DNA of 42,809 nucleotides from a virus. This document shows, piece by piece, positions 25,238 through 34,053 of the stretch. A program made the position numbers and the translations under genes. Position 1 is the first letter of the stretch. Every line of letters starts with the position of its first letter. The stretch is from positions 1-42,809 of the IMG/VR virus record IMGVR_UViG_3300037488_000189, one strand, 5' to 3'. The notes beneath the pieces were generated by a model. It ran no database searches and was not told where the DNA came from. It worked only from the letters and a program-made list of their open reading frames with translations.

Positions 25238-26662
25238 TTAGGCAGTCTTGAACAAGAAGAAGTTGTTCGCTCCCAAGGTGCACAATGCACGCTCAGACAA
25301 GAAACTAACTTTCATTGCATCCAAGTCACTAGTAGCAGCGCCACCAGCAGAACCTGTAACCCAAGTCTTGTATCTGCGATTCTCAGTTTCGCTAGCACGG
25401 TAGCGAACGTGCAAGAATGGACGCTTAGCGTTCTTACCCATAACTTGATCGTAAACAGTAGTTGAACCAGCAGGTACTAATACACCGTTGATTTCACCAC
25501 CAGTGATACCACCACGAAGAGCAGCATCGTTTAAGTATTTCCAATCAGTCTTGTAGAACTCATATCCACGCTTAAATCCAGAGAAACCTAAAGTCAAGGC
25601 CATTTTCTCATCGTTATTGAACAAACCGTAGCTAGTTCCACCAGCACCGTAGCTGTTTTGAGCAGCCAACATATCATCGATATCGAAGCTGAAGTTACGG
25701 TTCAAGAACAATACGTTCTCTTGGATAGCACCTTGCTTATCCAAACGTTGGATGATAGCATCGAAGTCAGCCAAAGTACTTGGGTTTCCACCAGCCCAAA
25801 CGTTTCCACGTTGGTTAACTGTGTAGAACAAACCTTTTGTACCAGCTGCAGTAGTACCTGGAGGGTTAGGAGACAAGTAGCTAAGAGCACCAGAAGATGC
25901 TTCAGCAGGAACACCTTCTACCATGGCCATTTCCATGTAGTCTTCGAAACGCAAACGAGTTTCGTGCTCAGACTTGATGTACCACAAGTAACCAGTAGCA
26001 CCATTTTCAGTAGAAACTTCTACCCATCCGATCTGAGCCATGTCAGAACCAGATACTTCGTAGTTGTCCTTGATGATGATAGGCTTGTTGTCAAAGAAAG
26101 TATCTTGAGCTTCCAAAGAACCTTCCATACCAGCGCTACCTTTTCTGAATTCAGAACCGTAAACGAATGCAGTAGATGCAGTAGAAATAGCAATTGTCTG
26201 ACCACCAGTAGCGTAGTAAGCTACAGCGAATGTCAACGGAGCGCTACCGCCCACGTTTACTGCAGTGATGATAGCCTTGTCGCTAGCAGTACCAGAGTTG
26301 TTAGACAAGAATACAGTTTGACCAACACGGAAGTTACATGCGGTAATACCAGCATCAGCAACAGTCCATGTAGCAGTGCTTGAACCTGCGGCAGCACCAG
26401 AAGTACAGCTTGCATACTTAGTGTGCAAACGACCTTGTTCTGCCCATTTGATAAGGTCAGAGTTAGAAGGCATCTCAGCTCCTACTTGACGTAAGAAAGA
26501 TGCGATAGAGCGATTACCATAACGCTCGAATTCTTTCTCGTAGGTATCAGGAAGATACTGGTTTAAGAAATCGAAGTTGGTAATGTAGTTAGAAGGCAAT
26601 GTTGCCTTAACGGATGAGGGGGTTATAGCAAACCCGGGACTCACTTGAACTGATCCAGCCAT
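25238..26662 (-). CDS. Major capsid protein, 474 aa
   Basis: The HK97-fold shell subunit by position and composition. It follows a scaffold gene and has the usual length. It starts MAGSVQVSPGFAITPSS, has helical IASFLRQVGAEMPSNSDLIKWAE (split here as about residues 54-76), an inserted beta domain at about 85-165 (TATWTVADAGITACNFRVGQ), then YEVSGSDMAQIGWVEV and SEHETRLRFEDYMEMAM. The C-terminus is VSFLSERALCTLGANNFFLF. Codons are unusually uniform and third-position choice more biased than neighbours (many GTA, GCA, AAC), fitting high expression. A strong terminator ends the unit just downstream. Confidence 0.85.
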   Translation of the reverse strand: MAGSVQVSPGFAITPSSVKATLPSNYITNFDFLNQYLPDTYEKEFERYGNRSIASFLRQVGAEMPSNSDLIKWAEQGRLHTKYASCTSGAAAGSSTATWTVADAGITACNFRVGQTVFLSNNSGTASDKAIITAVNVGGSAPLTFAVAYYATGGQTIAISTASTAFVYGSEFRKGSAGMEGSLEAQDTFFDNKPIIIKDNYEVSGSDMAQIGWVEVSTENGATGYLWYIKSEHETRLRFEDYMEMAMVEGVPAEASSGALSYLSPNPPGTTAAGTKGLFYTVNQRGNVWAGGNPSTLADFDAIIQRLDKQGAIQENVLFLNRNFSFDIDDMLAAQNSYGAGGTSYGLFNNDEKMALTLGFSGFKRGYEFYKTDWKYLNDAALRGGITGGEINGVLVPAGSTTVYDQVMGKNAKRPFLHVRYRASETENRRYKTWVTGSAGGAATSDLDAMKVSFLSERALCTLGANNFFLFKTA

Positions 26663-26687
26663 AGTTTTGTTTGTTTAGTTTTTTTGT

Positions 26688-27815
26688 TTAGTTACGTGTT
26701 TTTATGCGTAGTCCAGAACCGTGGTCATTGTCAAGTGCTGTTACTTTGAATCCACCTGTCGCTGTAGGCTGCGGCGTCTGTCTGATATCCATCTGGATAT
26801 TCTTGGACTCCTTGCTTACTTGATCGATGGCAGAAGCTTTCCCTTGTTCATAAAAGAACTTGGCGAAGCTATCTGGGTTCATTGCAACGGCAATTGCTTT
26901 GTGGTATGCTTCAGCATTTTTAATGAATCCATTCTCATCTAAGAACGAACCAATAAACTGGCTGACATCAGACTGAGCTTTCTTCATTTGTTCTGAGTTG
27001 CTAGGTTTGAAAGATACATCACCCTCACCGACATTGAATTCAAAACCTTTGAACTTGTCGTTGAAAACTTCTTCTGTCTTCTTTGCAAAGAACTCTGAGC
27101 GCTCCATCTGTTGCTTTTGCATTTCCTCGGTCTCTTTGGAATACTTCTTGAAAGCCTCGTAGTTACCTTTTTCATTTTCCGGAACAAAGCCTTCTCTTGA
27201 CTCAAGAGGAATCTTGTACTGTTCTTTCTGTTTATTAAAGTACTCTTTGGCCTTGGCAAGATCTTTTTTCATTGCGATCTGTTTTGACTTCACCTCTTTG
27301 GCGTCGTCGTAGTCTTCGTTGTAAGCGTACCTGCTCTCGACCTCGAACTTGATGTCCTCATCGTCTAGGTCAGGATTGGTCTGCTTAAGATACTCGACTA
27401 ACAAATCATTGGCGGGAATTTTATCGTAGTCCTTGTTAATTTGAACAAAGTCTTCGAATCCACGGCCTGTATCCTTCTTGAACTTCAAGAATGCGGACAC
27501 GTCCTCTGGCAATTCCTCGGCCTCTTTTCTTGCGGAAAACAACTCATCTACAGAGTTGATCTCCTTGTTGTACCGATTTTTAAGATATGTAAGAACGTCT
27601 GTGTCTTCCAATTCTCTTGAGGTTTCCCCCGGAGTCTCTTCGACACTTTCTTTTTCAATCGTACCATCCGATCCCACCACTGTGGTCTCTACTGGCTTTT
27701 CTTCTGAAGAGATGCCTTGCTTCTCTTCGTGTTCTTTTAGCAGTTGTGCCTCGATTTCTTGAACGGATTTCTCCTCATCGAAAGAGACAGAACGCACTTT
27801 AAATTCGTTTGTCAT
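26688..27815 (-). CDS. Capsid scaffolding protein, 375 aa
   Basis: Very acidic and lysine-rich with long predicted coiled coils: EKSVQEIEAQLLKEHEEKQ at the N-terminus, AMKKDLAKAKEYFNKQKEQY and FKKYSKETEEMQKQQMERSE in the middle. The C-terminal part (KAIAVAMNPDSFAKFFYEQG, then a basic tail ending SGLRIKTRN) resembles the capsid-binding helix-turn-helix end of phage scaffolds. It lies directly upstream of the capsid gene, the canonical location. No protease active site is visible, so capsid maturation cleavage is not predicted from this gene. It is the first gene after an operator-like promoter. Confidence 0.75.
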   Translation of the reverse strand: MTNEFKVRSVSFDEEKSVQEIEAQLLKEHEEKQGISSEEKPVETTVVGSDGTIEKESVEETPGETSRELEDTDVLTYLKNRYNKEINSVDELFSARKEAEELPEDVSAFLKFKKDTGRGFEDFVQINKDYDKIPANDLLVEYLKQTNPDLDDEDIKFEVESRYAYNEDYDDAKEVKSKQIAMKKDLAKAKEYFNKQKEQYKIPLESREGFVPENEKGNYEAFKKYSKETEEMQKQQMERSEFFAKKTEEVFNDKFKGFEFNVGEGDVSFKPSNSEQMKKAQSDVSQFIGSFLDENGFIKNAEAYHKAIAVAMNPDSFAKFFYEQGKASAIDQVSKESKNIQMDIRQTPQPTATGGFKVTALDNDHGSGLRIKTRN

Positions 27816-27833
27816 ATTAGATTTAATTATTTG

Positions 27834-27859
27834 GTCACAAATTTACGAATAAATGTGAC
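27834..27859 (-). promoter_or_regulatory. TAAATTTG promoter box inside a GTCACA...TGTGAC inverted repeat
   Basis: The -7 box TAAATTTG (27838-27845) is embedded in an inverted repeat on the minus strand: GTCACA-TTTA-TTCG-TAAA-TT-TGTGAC. It drives the scaffold and capsid genes; the start codon is 22 nt downstream. The repeat could be an operator that occludes RNA polymerase or a 5'-end hairpin. It lies in the 47-base gap after the portal gene. Confidence 0.55.
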
Positions 27860-27862
27860 ACA

Positions 27863-30292
27863 CTATTTTGGCTCAAATGACGCTAGGTCAAATCCATCAA
27901 GGGTGTCCTCATTACTCTCGAAGTCTACCGGTGGCAAGTTGTTTTTTCTTTGCTCGATCAACTTCGATTGCTGTGTATTTTGAAGAGAGACTCGTTTGTC
28001 CTTGGCCTCTTCCTTCATCTTGTCTTTCTCGGTCATCATCTGTGTGTCGACGCCCTTGAGCTGCATGTTCATCTGGAACTCTTGCTGCATAAGGCTTAAC
28101 TTGATCTGTGCCTCTTGCTGCATTTTTTCTACGTCGAACTGAACCTCTGCTCTCTTGATCTCGATCTTGGACTGAGTCTCTGCTTGAATCTGCTGCATCT
28201 TGGCCTGAGCTGTAGCGTTAGCCGCCTCGATGTTAGCCTGTGACTGGAACTGAGAGATCTGCTGCTGCTTCTCCATCTCCTTCTTTTCTTTCTCCTTGCG
28301 CTTAACTTTAAGCAGTTGGTTAGCGAGCTTCAAGTTCTTAATCTCACGGATATCGATTGCATCCTCAAGACCGATCTGGTCTCTAGATAATGCCATCTGG
28401 ATATTAGCCTCAAGCTGTTGCTTCTCTTCCTCGTCTGGAGATACTTCGATAAAGATACCAAAGTCATGCAAGTAAAGGTCCTTAATGCTCTCTAGGATCT
28501 GCACGTTATACTTTCCGATCTGGTTTGCGAACTCCTCACGGAAGTCAGCGTACTCTAAGATGTCGGATACACGTCCAGATACACAGGTAGACAACCTTCT
28601 TGTGATGAATAGAGCAGCGTCAAGGATGTGCCTAGTCGCAGTGTTTGAGTTAGCGGCAGCCAATTTCTGAACGCCAACTAGTGCATCAGATGATGGCATA
28701 GAACCGTCACGGGCCTCGTTGAGTCCTGTAACGTCCCTGATCATAGAAAGGTAATGGTTATATGTACCGATCAAGCTAGAAATCTTAGCCTGACCAGAAT
28801 TAGAATTTAGTTCTTGAATTGGGACACGTGCATTGTTGAACTCACCGTCAGATGTGTAGCTTCTACCGATAACACTACCGGTCTGGAAGTACATGCGTAG
28901 AGCGTCCTCTGGGTTGTAAGCGGCACCATTGCCTAGGTCAACGTCAGTAAGTCCGTCAGCGTCGATGAATACACCATCTGGAACAATCTTAGTAAGTACC
29001 TGCTGAAGCTTAAGGTGAGTCATCTGAATCAGGTCAGCGAATGATATCATCCTGCGTACCAATGACTCAACAACGCCCTTGTACAAGCGTGGTGCACACA
29101 TAACGTAGTTGGAGTATGCGTACTGAGACGCAGACTTTGGTCTTACCATGTTCTTGGAAAGCTCCCACTTGATCAGGTAGTTCGATCCCATCACAAGGAT
29201 ACCCTCGTACCAAACGTCGATCCTCTTCTCTACCTTCTCGAATCTGTCCTCTGGAGTTGATTCTGGGTTAAAGCTCTCGTCCTTGCGGATAACACGCTCT
29301 CCTCCATTGTCCAAGAACTTCTTCTTGTATACGAATTTCTTGTCTGTCTTGTAGTTGAAATAAAGTAGCGTAACATTATCCTTGGCAAATATATCGTCTC
29401 TGTATGGACGCATGATACCATAGTAGTTGTACCAAGCTGAACCTAGATTAGAAATCTCGTTCATCTCTTCCTTGGTAATGTCAGGCTTAATCTTGATCAG
29501 CTCAGTAATCGGTACCTGCTTTACCTCACCATAGTAAAAGCAATCGTCAAATGTTGGTGACTCGGTGTAACTGTATACCAAGTTTGCCGGGTCAACGTAC
29601 TCGACCTTAACACCTGCCCCGGGCAAAAAGCTGTGCTTTGCCCCACCCACACCCAGGACTGCCAAGTCGTAGTTGATTCGTTTTTTAGTGTCTGCATAGT
29701 TGTTCTGCTCTAGGATCGTGTTGATCGCCTCTTCTTCGGCAATCTCAATGCTAGGCTTGTAGTTTAATTGCATATAAAGCTGCAACTCCTCGTCGGTAGA
29801 TGGCAAGTTCTCAACGTCAGTGTTGAAAGCGTCCACACCAAACTGCTCCTTTGTCTGGAGCAAGAAGTCCTTTGCAACCATGTCGCCCTCAATCATATCC
29901 TGGAACTGAGACCTCTTTTCAGCGGCCATCGCGTCCTGCGCAACGGCCTTTACGCTGAAGTTTCTGTCTGCCATCCCGTTAACAACTATGTCAACGAACT
30001 TGGGTATGATTGGGACCGGGGTCCAAGATAAGTTTAAGTACGATAGGTCTCCGTCGAATGACATCTCCTTCTTGTACTTCTCGACAGACTGCTCGCCACG
30101 AGCGTACAAACGCAGGCGGTGGAACTCTGTCCACTGGTTATAGAAACGACAAGAACCCGCATCTCTGCGAAACCATTCGTACTGGATAGCACTTCCTATC
30201 TTTAGGCCATACTCTTTTGAGGCCTTTTCGGCATCAGTGGCCAACTGAGTTGGGAAACTGCTTGGGCTTATTGCAATGGTTGGTTCTGTCAT
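27863..30292 (-). CDS. Portal protein, 809 aa
   Basis: Forms the dodecameric DNA gate of the head. Recognised by position (terminase-portal-scaffold-capsid), length near 800 aa as in crAss-like portals, and segments such as LSWTPVPIIPKFVDIVVNGM (near 78-97), KVEYVDPANLVYSYTESPTF, LIKWELSKNMVRPKS and VVESLVRRMISFADLIQMTH, followed by MIRDVTGLNEARDG. Residues about 630-760 are an exceptionally long Q/E/K coiled coil (EKEKKEMEKQQQISQFQSQA) forming the crown or barrel that projects into the head. ATG overlaps the terminase stop by one base (TAATG). Confidence 0.85.
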   Translation of the reverse strand: MTEPTIAISPSSFPTQLATDAEKASKEYGLKIGSAIQYEWFRRDAGSCRFYNQWTEFHRLRLYARGEQSVEKYKKEMSFDGDLSYLNLSWTPVPIIPKFVDIVVNGMADRNFSVKAVAQDAMAAEKRSQFQDMIEGDMVAKDFLLQTKEQFGVDAFNTDVENLPSTDEELQLYMQLNYKPSIEIAEEEAINTILEQNNYADTKKRINYDLAVLGVGGAKHSFLPGAGVKVEYVDPANLVYSYTESPTFDDCFYYGEVKQVPITELIKIKPDITKEEMNEISNLGSAWYNYYGIMRPYRDDIFAKDNVTLLYFNYKTDKKFVYKKKFLDNGGERVIRKDESFNPESTPEDRFEKVEKRIDVWYEGILVMGSNYLIKWELSKNMVRPKSASQYAYSNYVMCAPRLYKGVVESLVRRMISFADLIQMTHLKLQQVLTKIVPDGVFIDADGLTDVDLGNGAAYNPEDALRMYFQTGSVIGRSYTSDGEFNNARVPIQELNSNSGQAKISSLIGTYNHYLSMIRDVTGLNEARDGSMPSSDALVGVQKLAAANSNTATRHILDAALFITRRLSTCVSGRVSDILEYADFREEFANQIGKYNVQILESIKDLYLHDFGIFIEVSPDEEEKQQLEANIQMALSRDQIGLEDAIDIREIKNLKLANQLLKVKRKEKEKKEMEKQQQISQFQSQANIEAANATAQAKMQQIQAETQSKIEIKRAEVQFDVEKMQQEAQIKLSLMQQEFQMNMQLKGVDTQMMTEKDKMKEEAKDKRVSLQNTQQSKLIEQRKNNLPPVDFESNEDTLDGFDLASFEPK

Positions 30293-32496
30293 TATCTTAT
30301 CAACTGGCTTTCGGAGCCTTTGTTATCGTATTGTGCAAATTTAACGCTTATTTTCGACTTCTGTACGGGCTTTAAATATAAGTGTTTTTGGTTAGCCATA
30401 ATTGCAAGACCGGAACTGATAGAAGCATCGTGCTTTGTACGGTTATTGATGTCGAATCGAGCCCAGTCCTCAAGAGTTCTCGTGAACGGCATCACGCCCA
30501 TCTCGTCCGACGGACGGTAAGTGCCCTCCATGTCGATACCAACGTGCTGCTCGATGTGACTCTCGATAGCCGATGCGTGAGCCTGCTTAATGTCCTCAGA
30601 CGTGTTGGGTATCCCACCGATCTCTATCTCTGTCTTAGAGAGCTTGCTAGTGGCCTTGTCGGGCCTGTTCATTGCGAACGATCTGTATCCTCTGTTCTTA
30701 AAGTGGTAAAGTAGTCTTGGCTTGTTATTCTCCGCCAGCACCGGCATCCCGTAGAACACGCACGCCATCAGAACGTCCTCGAAGAATATCTCCGCCGTCT
30801 GTGGCCTTGCGATGTACTCTAGGAAGAATTGCATGCTAGGCCCGCTGTCCATGTGGAACTTGGTCATGCCGTGCAGTGACCCGTTAGATCCCCCACCGCC
30901 TACAGTACCAGAGATATCATAAGGATCGCATCCAAATGTTCCCATGTGCTCGTTGCCCGGTTTCTTCCTCCCGTTGATTTCGATGACATTGTTAGGCTTG
31001 TCAGGGAACCAAGCGATGTAGAACCTGCCGGTATTCTCCGGCGTCCACACAACCTCGCTGTCCTTCTCTCCGTTCTTCCAATGAAAGTTGCCACGGGTGA
31101 TCATCTGGCCCTTTACCATAGAGTCATTGTAGTCGATCTGCTGGTATATCTTGGTCAGGTTGAATAATGACTGCTTACTCTCGTCACGGAATGCGTGTGA
31201 CTCTGTGCGTGGGAACTGACGATAGAATTCGTTCAGTGCGTCTGCGTCAGACTTCAATGACTGTACCTCGTTGTCCCAGTAGTCCACAACGCTGTTAGAT
31301 ATCCATCCACCGTCTATCCCTCTGATCGGCTCTGCCGGCTTCTCAAGTACAGGCCATCCATGCTCGTCTATAAATCCCTCGAAGTTCCACTCCATTGGTA
31401 TGAACAGCGAGTAAAGCCCACTCTTGGTCTGACCGTTCTGGCTTCGCTTCCTTGGGTCTGAGTCGTAGTATATGTCCTTGAAATTAGAACCACCCTTGTC
31501 GAGTGCGTTCGAGGTAGAACCCATCATGCACTTTCCAATGATCCTAGATCCAAGGCGTAGACATGTCTTTGTTACACGCCAGTTATTCTCAATATTATTT
31601 GGCGGCAACCATTTACCGCTCTCGTCATGAACTAGCAGCTTAAGCTTCTCTCCATCGTACGAGTTGTCTGCCGTGTTCTTCCAGTCAATAGACGTGTCAA
31701 GTCCCTCAATATCCTCCTCGTTCTTGTCCATGTTCTTGCGGGTGATCTTGGACGCCGGCACACGGAAACCTAGCTCCGTCTTTGGCTTGTCCATACCATC
31801 TTGCACGGGCTTGAAGAAGAATGGGTAGTTGTTGGATATAGGAACTACCTTCTCCGTGAACATCACCTTGGCATCGTTACCTGTCTTAGATAGTATACCT
31901 AGTCTTGCGTTCTTTGTGATGGTACCCATATTCACCAGCTCGGAAGAGCTCATAAAAGAGAATCCAGAGCGTCTGTTCTTGAGGTAGCACATGCCGAAGC
32001 ATCGTGTGTCTGCCTTGCAGGCCTCCCAGAATATGAAGAATATGCGGTTAGACTCACGGAACTCTGGCAGACCGATATCGATCTTTGTCCACTGGAGGTA
32101 CATGTAGTGTGTTCCGGTAATGTATGTCTTTTGCTTCTTGTTGAAGAACCAGTACCCGTTCTCTCTCCTGTCAAACTCGGTCTCGATGTAGTCGACCCAC
32201 TTGCCCTTGAACTGGTTGTCGTACTTATTCCAGTCGAATATCGTCTTTAACTTAGACAGCTCCTTTGGGTACTCCTGCGGAGCCCACTTGCCGCCACGGT
32301 CGTCTATCTCCTTTGGGAATGGTAATGCTATCTTCAGGCCATTAATCTCGTAGACAGGGCCAATAGTCCCGTCCCTAGAGATAACAATGACATCATACTT
32401 TGGGTTGTACCCATACTCCCACGAGCCGGCCTTGTTCCCCTTTGCTACAACGTCCTTTGATATCGGATCCTTTATGACCTCGTACAGCCTGCTCAT
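30292..32496 (-). CDS. terL: Terminase large subunit, 734 aa
   Basis: Packages DNA into the prohead. The N-terminal ATPase has a lambda-type deviant Walker A: KNRRSGFSFM with K173 before the loop rather than a canonical GKT. The Walker B is LLVHDE (D291, catalytic E292). The C-terminal RNase H-like nuclease begins at TFGCDPYDIS with metal-ligand candidate D524, followed by D527. Aromatic-rich sequence before the ATPase (ENGYWFFNKKQKTYITGTHY) is typical of this terminase type in Bacteroidota phages. It starts in an ATGA overlap with the small upstream gene. Confidence 0.9.
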   Translation of the reverse strand: MSRLYEVIKDPISKDVVAKGNKAGSWEYGYNPKYDVIVISRDGTIGPVYEINGLKIALPFPKEIDDRGGKWAPQEYPKELSKLKTIFDWNKYDNQFKGKWVDYIETEFDRRENGYWFFNKKQKTYITGTHYMYLQWTKIDIGLPEFRESNRIFFIFWEACKADTRCFGMCYLKNRRSGFSFMSSSELVNMGTITKNARLGILSKTGNDAKVMFTEKVVPISNNYPFFFKPVQDGMDKPKTELGFRVPASKITRKNMDKNEEDIEGLDTSIDWKNTADNSYDGEKLKLLVHDESGKWLPPNNIENNWRVTKTCLRLGSRIIGKCMMGSTSNALDKGGSNFKDIYYDSDPRKRSQNGQTKSGLYSLFIPMEWNFEGFIDEHGWPVLEKPAEPIRGIDGGWISNSVVDYWDNEVQSLKSDADALNEFYRQFPRTESHAFRDESKQSLFNLTKIYQQIDYNDSMVKGQMITRGNFHWKNGEKDSEVVWTPENTGRFYIAWFPDKPNNVIEINGRKKPGNEHMGTFGCDPYDISGTVGGGGSNGSLHGMTKFHMDSGPSMQFFLEYIARPQTAEIFFEDVLMACVFYGMPVLAENNKPRLLYHFKNRGYRSFAMNRPDKATSKLSKTEIEIGGIPNTSEDIKQAHASAIESHIEQHVGIDMEGTYRPSDEMGVMPFTRTLEDWARFDINNRTKHDASISSGLAIMANQKHLYLKPVQKSKISVKFAQYDNKGSESQLIR

Positions 32497-32777
32497 TTAG
32501 AGAATCTTTCTGCAAATCCTTTCTTGTTGTCGACAGATGCAGATACCTTGGCCTCCGGAGTCTCGATCATGGCACGCTCCTCCTGTATCCTCTTGAGGAT
32601 ATCGAATGCGTCCATAATGGCCAGCTTCTTGGTAGCCGCAGCGTTCTTCAGCTTGTCGGCAGACAGGTCCGTCTCAGAGTTGTTATTCAGTATCGGCTCC
32701 TTGGCCACGGCAATAAGCTCGTGTATCGCCTTCTCTGCGGCATCTATAATCTTCTCTTTGAATTCTTTCTCGGTCAT
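32493..32777 (-). CDS. Putative terminase small subunit, 94 aa
   Basis: Short, fully helical and charged: MTEKEFKEKIIDAAEKAIHE, then LAIMDAFDILKRIQEERAMI. The ATG at 32777 is chosen because it forms an ATGA overlap with the stop of the upstream gene; an ATG four codons earlier is in frame but lies deeper in that gene. It ends in another ATGA overlap with terL. Position and size suggest the DNA-recognition subunit (TerS), but no clear HTH is visible; it may instead be a terminase accessory protein. Confidence 0.65.
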   Translation of the reverse strand: MTEKEFKEKIIDAAEKAIHELIAVAKEPILNNNSETDLSADKLKNAAATKKLAIMDAFDILKRIQEERAMIETPEAKVSASVDNKKGFAERFSK

Positions 32778-33331
32778 AGCGCTACGCATATGTTTTTGCT
32801 AAACATCCGGTACAGCTTCTCTCCGTCCACTGTGAACGGGTACTCACTCTCCGGCTGGAAACTGATCGTGTCACCGTCCTTAAGTCCCTTAGAGTAAAGG
32901 TACTCGTTTCCGTACTTGAGGATCCCAACCAGCGGTTTCTCCATGTCAGTACTCTTGATGATAGTGGAGTTGTCATTCTCCAATGGCTTTACCATGCAGT
33001 ACGGGTGAGGCGCCTTCCAGACATCCTCGTGCTTGTACAGGAAGAACTGGTCGAAGTCGATGAAGAAGGTCTTGTCCCTAAAATGTGAGGGTCCGTACTT
33101 CTCCTTTCCACGTACATCGAAGTACTTTCTGAAAACGTTATGGTGCACCATGAGTGTGTCACCGGGAACGATCTCCCCGATGTAACCGATCGGAGTGGCG
33201 ATGACCGTAGCAAATCGATTGGTTGCCGTGTGGTCCTCCTTTGATGAGCTCAGTATGAGCCCGTAATCTGTTGTGCTGTCGTAAAGCTTGTCGCCAACAG
33301 GCTCTACCACAAAGTAGAGCGGTGATTTCAT
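32774..33331 (-). CDS. GroES-like co-chaperonin, internally duplicated, 185 aa
   Basis: Two tandem regions each resemble the GroES fold. The first (residues about 5-100) reads VVEPVGDKLYDSTTDYGLIL, ATVIATPIGYIGEIVPGDTL, then FIDFDQFFLY. The second (about 110-185) reads CMVKPLENDNS, PLVGILKYGNEYL, GLKDGDTISFQPES, then VDGEKLYRM. In GroES the pattern is vxPxxDRv...Gi/l..., then G...VGD.v.f..., then ...y.i. Phage co-chaperonins such as T4 gp31 pair with host GroEL to fold the capsid protein, and this gene is four places upstream of the capsid gene in the packaging cluster. The fusion of two copies is unusual. Fold assignment is by eye. Confidence 0.65.
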   Translation of the reverse strand: MKSPLYFVVEPVGDKLYDSTTDYGLILSSSKEDHTATNRFATVIATPIGYIGEIVPGDTLMVHHNVFRKYFDVRGKEKYGPSHFRDKTFFIDFDQFFLYKHEDVWKAPHPYCMVKPLENDNSTIIKSTDMEKPLVGILKYGNEYLYSKGLKDGDTISFQPESEYPFTVDGEKLYRMFSKNICVAL

Positions 33332-33336
33332 TTTAT

Positions 33337-33558
33337 TTAAAAGTCTATATCGTATTCAATTGAGATCGGCATGTTGCTGTTGAAACTCTTCCAAAGCATC
33401 ATACCAGAGGCATTCTTGATCCAGACGTGAACAGTGCCATCGTCCTTTAATAGCATGAGAGATATCTTGTACTCGCCACGCAATACGTCCTGACCAAGCA
33501 CGTAGTGCATGGCATCTGACTTATAGTCCTGGCCTATAGATACCTTCCTTACGATCAT
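33337..33558 (-). CDS. Conserved-type small phage protein, 73 aa
   Basis: MIVRKVSIGQDYKSDAMHYV opens the protein, followed by LRGEYKISLMLLKDDGTVHV and IKNASGMMLWKSFN. It is a small mixed alpha-beta protein with no enzyme motif, signal or membrane segment. It lies five bases before the co-chaperonin gene and overlaps the fibre-like gene upstream by ATGA. It may be a head or packaging accessory; the function is unknown. Confidence 0.65.
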   Translation of the reverse strand: MIVRKVSIGQDYKSDAMHYVLGQDVLRGEYKISLMLLKDDGTVHVWIKNASGMMLWKSFNSNMPISIEYDIDF

Positions 33559-33818
33559 AGAGCTACCCAGCCCGTAGACTTGTACTGGTAAGTACCTTCG
33601 GTCCCGTCTGTCTGATAAACTAGGCGTCCCAGTGCCGGAGATACAATAGCAAGTCTCTGTGCCTGCGTAACTTGAGGCGCACCTACCCCAAACGAGTAAA
33701 TTGATACTGCGCTTACGGTCGTGTTATTTGTCACATCACCAGCGGGTGTGTTAGACATTAAAAGTTTCTCAGTGCCCACCAGTGCGGTGTCTACTGGATA
33801 AGTATTAATATTGGCCAT
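33555..33818 (-). CDS. Small fibre/collar-type protein, 87 aa
   Basis: Begins MANINTYPVDTALVGTEKLL and ends LVYQTDGTEGTYQYKSTGWV. The pattern QxxAIxxPxxGxLVYQTDGTEGxxxYKSTGW is the recurrent end module of aquatic phage fibres, a small beta domain. Here it stands as an independent 87-aa protein, so it may be a head-fibre or collar subunit. It overlaps the coiled-coil gene upstream by 14 bases and the 73-aa gene by ATGA. Confidence 0.6.
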   Translation of the reverse strand: MANINTYPVDTALVGTEKLLMSNTPAGDVTNNTTVSAVSIYSFGVGAPQVTQAQRLAIVSPALGRLVYQTDGTEGTYQYKSTGWVAL

Positions 33819-34053
33819 CTTTTATTTCTCCTGTGTTTAGATCGATAACAACGTTACCGTACTTCTCTTGCAACTCGTTCTGCAACTTTGTCAACTCATC
33901 AGCAGCGTTCTCGATGTCAAAAATCACCATAGGCTTCTTGTTGTTCAAGCGAGACAAGTTTACTTCAATGTCAGCGATCTCTTCTTTCAGGTTCTTTACC
34001 CTTGAGCTTAAAGATCTGAGGTCTTCTAATTCTTGTGTTTCTAACGATTTCAT
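33805..34053 (-). CDS. Coiled-coil protein, 82 aa
   Basis: Nearly all heptad coiled coil: LEDLRSLSSRVKNLKEEIAD, then VNLSRLNNKKPMVIFD and AADELTKLQNELQEKYGN. No signal peptide or membrane segment. It overlaps the spanin-like gene by ATGA and has a TAGATTTG box 7 nt before its ATG, within the end of that gene. It may pair with the next fibre-like protein as a trimerising stalk; function unproven. Confidence 0.6.
   Translation of the reverse strand: MKSLETQELEDLRSLSSRVKNLKEEIADIEVNLSRLNNKKPMVIFDIENAADELTKLQNELQEKYGNVVIDLNTGEIKDGQY

Noticed and set aside
25658-26383. 241-codon plus-strand open frame opposite the capsid gene
   Set aside because: Shadow of the strongly biased capsid codons; Ser/Thr/Val-rich low-complexity product without domain features.
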